From: Treponema sp.
GTDB lineage: Bacteria; Spirochaetota; Spirochaetia; Treponematales; Treponemataceae
DNA length: 64,000 bases
Assembly (NCBI GenBank): GCA_024400915.1
Contig: JAKSLX010000011.1
Coordinates: forward strand, 35,550-99,549
Direction of reading: 5' to 3'
Below the pieces are notes generated by a model. It searched no databases and had not been told where the DNA came from. It saw nothing but the letters and a program-made list of their open reading frames with translations. The first letter of the stretch is position 1; each line of letters begins with the position of its first letter. A program made the translations under genes and the position numbers. Below are positions 62,201-64,000 of this stretch, piece by piece.

Positions 62201-62771
62201 TTCTGGTAATTACACACAAAAAAGTAAACTCTTGAGAATAAAACTGATGAAACCAGAAACAAACATATTTTCAAGTTATGTAAATGAAAACAAAAACTAT
62301 AGCTATCACTTAAACACATCAAACATAGAAAATTATAATAATACATCTACAGAGAACTCCAAATACTATGTTTGCTGGAATTATGACACCACTAATAAAA
62401 AATGGGGCAATATTAGCTATTCTTTGCTTCATCTTTCAGATTGGTATGTTCAATACTCAAAGAATCATAAAGACAACTTCCTCCGTCTTTTAATAACAAA
62501 TGATACAGACAATACAATTTATGCAAAGGTAAATATAGAATATTTTTCTCCAGACAATTGGGATGCAGAAACAAAGACATACCATAATTCAAGCTGGACT
62601 CTTGCAGACATATTTGAAGGTACTAACGGTGTTCAGTATTACACTGACCAACCAATGCTGATTCACACTCTGTATCACGAAAAGAACTGGGGCTCAGATA
62701 TTGATTCATGGGAAATGTATGGAAATGAAGTAAATGTTTTACAGACAGCTCCCCAGGGGGCCCAAAATTGA
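59217..62771 (+). CDS. Very large lipoprotein with Ig-like modules (CDNFLNG family, second paralog)
   Basis: 1184 residues from ATG 59217, with GGGGAGAG upstream. Signal peptide with lipobox (FLAISC, then DNFLNGG). The build mirrors the paralog at 55786: a KFEKWITVDYRTGTEIFDYVT module (about 80-100), a SbsA-like segment (DAIYPINSLYGVNCDSEISIVFNTKM), repeated Ig-like units (KVKA-type strands, FKIEDNAGNKSVEQKKVAVI), and a long tail rich in Tyr and Asn. The divergent pair probably arose by duplication and inversion, then diverged strongly. It is probably surface-exposed. Stop at 62771 is 104 bases from the IS66 end. Confidence 0.8.
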   Translation: MHSKKFFSGIINSIASVIFLFLAISCDNFLNGGKLVEQLEQEIEYANAQEIEFLILPETNQGTTTPNGNYKRKLGYYFDINFTSSENYKFEKWITVDYRTGTEIFDYVTFQDATAPSTSVKINKAYSYLKIVPKCSFIPAIDAIYPINSLYGVNCDSEISIVFNTKMESSQFNDFKYISITKTSAVSLSAEETQLINDDFTSDYFQKPILSMDGKTLSIKTNGAKRIISEGDAETLFNIIVTIKDGLKTEYGDAFSGYTHTYLINKGIEKVPPVIEEIRFAKTLEDVKNGTNQLSNNDFLNFTDTEYISNHLGTKIYVYVKAYDATSGINCVKASETYLQNLEGVNFSTAIPVPNNHFGTFIPLKENGVLTGYSEAFFEYELNSTEDGVISVEFKIEDNAGNKSVEQKKVAVIRDTKVPDARETRITTNFAPYSNVINNFGDYTFYVHGFDADKYAYGKKTELGELTYIITDEKEKPYTIKSVETVNNYSYIKLESFYDQHDYSNTTYGRNISNNSRAFTAFKDSDRDTVPFAAKITLSGIDSKHNNNLQIAIYDAAGNVIYNETESVIPGTVYSSGYDSFIERYILSSPYTESSDNKGYLGMTYYNYEKDYDMISVLKDSYIPSNYTIDEINGIVTTNDGKEYMNNHTGFGTINGELVEPFDELDCHYRIYKNDLFYNSVYRANMGQNIYDNMQTINSLQVISYFKKESSISYQYFAGYNKKYSELNGGVAAPARGQGITNITVEYDGMPSENMTVIIEYDKDLYKDCFISCNTISDYDRETDNYEFVYNSFTTKSTKITLPAYEARSSDSYGWTEKCLYYKFYLSYIDENNQIQEIPSSYTDIVYADIPDIQNTDFYPPQVKYADKLLAPYDSISAYDFSNRLTRFWLLYTSGATHTSDSNRVPIFGDTLTETVDGQQKPVYECWHDKVKPGYSSHSNYMTEAEIFKLPNHYHAKTASWPLGNQDFEFNRSIIDLSVLEQDVWYELFGRVYDTSGNYTQKSKLLRIKLMKPETNIFSSYVNENKNYSYHLNTSNIENYNNTSTENSKYYVCWNYDTTNKKWGNISYSLLHLSDWYVQYSKNHKDNFLRLLITNDTDNTIYAKVNIEYFSPDNWDAETKTYHNSSWTLADIFEGTNGVQYYTDQPMLIHTLYHEKNWGSDIDSWEMYGNEVNVLQTAPQGAQN

Positions 62772-62827
62772 CGAACACCGAACTTTAAGGTTGTGGATTA
62801 CTTTTTATAATGTGTATTCTGTCTACT

Positions 62828-62845
62828 AACCTAAATATTTAGGTT
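62828..62845. terminator. AT-rich palindrome after the lipoprotein gene
   Basis: A perfect 18-base palindrome AACCTAAATATTTAGGTT followed by TTCTC lies 56 bases past the stop. It could be a weak terminator for the lipoprotein gene; low G+C content makes this uncertain. Confidence 0.35.
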
Positions 62846-62875
62846 TTCTCAACATAAGCAAAAGTATATCACTTT

Positions 62876-64000
62876 GTAAGCGTCAATTTTTCGCCCTTTT
62901 AGGCTATTAGAACCGTTGAAACATCAGATCTCTTAATCAATTTGATATTCCAAGGAAGAAGTTCAGACCATTTTGAATCTGTCCAGTCAGTTGTGTCTGC
63001 GGCCAGTTCAAAGATTGAAGAAAGATATTCTTCAGGATTGATACCATTAATTATAGCACATTCTATAAGAGAAAACAACAGGCATGTTGATCTGGCGCCG
63101 TCTTCAGAACCACAGAATAAGAAATTTTTTCTTGATAAAACATACGGACGGATTGAACGTTCTGCGATTGAATTATCTAAATAGATTTCAGGACAATCAA
63201 GATAGTTCATAAGATGAGGCCAGGCTTTAATAGCATAATCAAGGGCTTTTCCAAATTTGAAAGTTTCTGGAACTGTAGGCTGTATTTCAGTCATCCAGTT
63301 ATAGAATTCATCCATAATCGGTTTGATTATTTCCTTTCGTTTTTTTATGAACTCTGAGTCAGAGAGATTCTGCTCTCTCAAACGATTTTCTTCATAATAC
63401 ATTTTCTGGATGTATTTAAGGGCAATAGCTGAGTTCTTTGATTTTCCGTTGAGCAATGCATCATAAAACTTTCTGCGGATGTGAGCTGCGCAAGCTACAT
63501 GGACAATCTTGTCTTTTGGATGGAGAATCTTGTGTTCTTTTAAAGCAGCTTCATAACCTGGATATTCATCTGTCTGCAGGTATCCTTTAAAACCGTTTAT
63601 GAACGGTCGAATGAATTGAGGACTGCGGCTTTCAAAATATCTGTATATTGCCAGCGGTTTATCTTTTGGTCCGCCATGTGCAAGCCAGATATAGGATTTC
63701 TTTCGACTGGTATTCCCATTTTCGTAATGCAGAATCTGTGTCGTGGTCTCATCCATATTCAGGACTTTTCCGGTCTTTACATGCTCAAGCATTATCCTTT
63801 CCAATGGCTTTAGCTTCTCATAAACTTCAAGCTGCCATTTGTCCATCGTTGCCCTTGAAAGATCAATTCCTTTTCTTTCAAAGTTCTTGGACTGTCTGTA
63901 ATACGGCATGTGGTTGCAGTATTTATTTATGAAAATGTAGCTCAAAAGACCTGGTGTTGCGATTCCCTGTTGAATGATATTCTTTGCAGCAGGTGCCTGT
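62876..64000 (-). mobile_element. IS66-family insertion element, partial (runs past window end)
   Basis: The left boundary is placed at GTAAGCG (62876), the terminal sequence typical of IS66-family ends, reading into the element. The transposase gene lies inside in the opposite direction. The other end, target duplication and any accessory tnpA/tnpB genes are beyond 64000, so completeness and activity cannot be judged. It may be intact. Confidence 0.75.
62899..64000 (-). CDS. IS66-family transposase (TnpC), 5'-truncated by window end
   Basis: About 367 residues are visible; the frame is open to the window edge and continues beyond, reading APAAKNIIQQGIATPGLLSY at the start, which is a standard IS66 TnpC motif. 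The DDE residues are present: LNMDETTTQIL, LQTDEYPGY and DNSIAERSIRP, and IS66_C (LFSLIECAIINGINPEEYL) follows. KIVHVACAAHIRRKFYDAL is the usual helix with HxRRxF. No frameshift is seen in the visible part. It catalyses cut-and-paste style movement of the element. Confidence 0.93.
   Translation of the reverse strand, partial: QAPAAKNIIQQGIATPGLLSYIFINKYCNHMPYYRQSKNFERKGIDLSRATMDKWQLEVYEKLKPLERIMLEHVKTGKVLNMDETTTQILHYENGNTSRKKSYIWLAHGGPKDKPLAIYRYFESRSPQFIRPFINGFKGYLQTDEYPGYEAALKEHKILHPKDKIVHVACAAHIRRKFYDALLNGKSKNSAIALKYIQKMYYEENRLREQNLSDSEFIKKRKEIIKPIMDEFYNWMTEIQPTVPETFKFGKALDYAIKAWPHLMNYLDCPEIYLDNSIAERSIRPYVLSRKNFLFCGSEDGARSTCLLFSLIECAIINGINPEEYLSSIFELAADTTDWTDSKWSELLPWNIKLIKRSDVSTVLIA

Overview
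The window reads as chromosomal DNA of a host-associated Treponema (Spirochaetota). This rests on family recognition by eye: a p83/100-type antigen, many lipoproteins with spirochaete-style lipoboxes, a GldG/DUF4340 ABC locus, an Rnf-type locus and an AroH-type chorismate mutase. Base composition is AT-rich throughout, and most so in the lipoprotein and RND blocks (about 1-7.8 kb, 45.6-49.3 kb and 55.8-62.8 kb). No database search was possible.

Layout. 1-7.8 kb: an operon of two Ig-like (SbsA/Big_5-type) surface proteins, the first cut by the window edge, then two tandem RND-type permeases. 7.8-13.1 kb: housekeeping genes (CCA-adding enzyme, thiamine pyrophosphokinase, a small membrane protein, an SPFH-like protein, chorismate mutase, glycogen synthase) ending at a perfect palindromic terminator. 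13.2-22 kb: p83/100 antigen, beta-propeller protein, RlmD-type rRNA methyltransferase, alpha/beta hydrolase, PcnB-type nucleotidyltransferase, a P-loop/Asp23-like fusion and an RluA-type pseudouridine synthase. 22-30.6 kb: one long operon of a divergent PAP2 protein, an unknown membrane protein, rnfCDGEAB and a GH57-like protein. 30.7-39 kb: rfbD, rnz, a three-gene ABC/Gld-like exporter, folC and alr. 39-41.2 kb: a candidate structured RNA, acylphosphatase, tRNA-Leu(CAG), a small inverted-repeat mobile element and two envelope genes. 41.3-50.5 kb: mfd, two lipoproteins, a glycosyltransferase and a second copy of the same mobile element. 50.5-62.8 kb: a secreted/lipoprotein operon, a frameshifted small alarmone synthetase, a CmpB-type membrane protein and two very large divergent paralogous lipoproteins. 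62.9-64 kb: the end of an IS66-family element.

Most interesting. (1) The Rnf locus keeps gene order and the ferredoxin-type clusters of RnfC and RnfB, but appears to lack nearly every other redox ligand: the Cys residues of RnfA and RnfE, the flavin-attachment segment of RnfG, the glycine-rich NADH/FMN loop of RnfC and the first Fe-S domain of RnfB. It is followed by a GH57-like protein that has apparently lost its catalytic Glu. This looks like a repurposed Rnf-derived membrane complex. (2) Several first-in-operon housekeeping genes have a TATAAT-like -10 box only 6-9 nt before the start codon and no Shine-Dalgarno sequence, which suggests leaderless transcripts; the lipoprotein genes have strong Shine-Dalgarno sites. 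(3) A MITE-like element occurs twice, each time inserted exactly at stop codons with 7-8 bp target duplications. (4) A roughly 143-bp rod-like structured RNA candidate lies between alr and the acylphosphatase gene.
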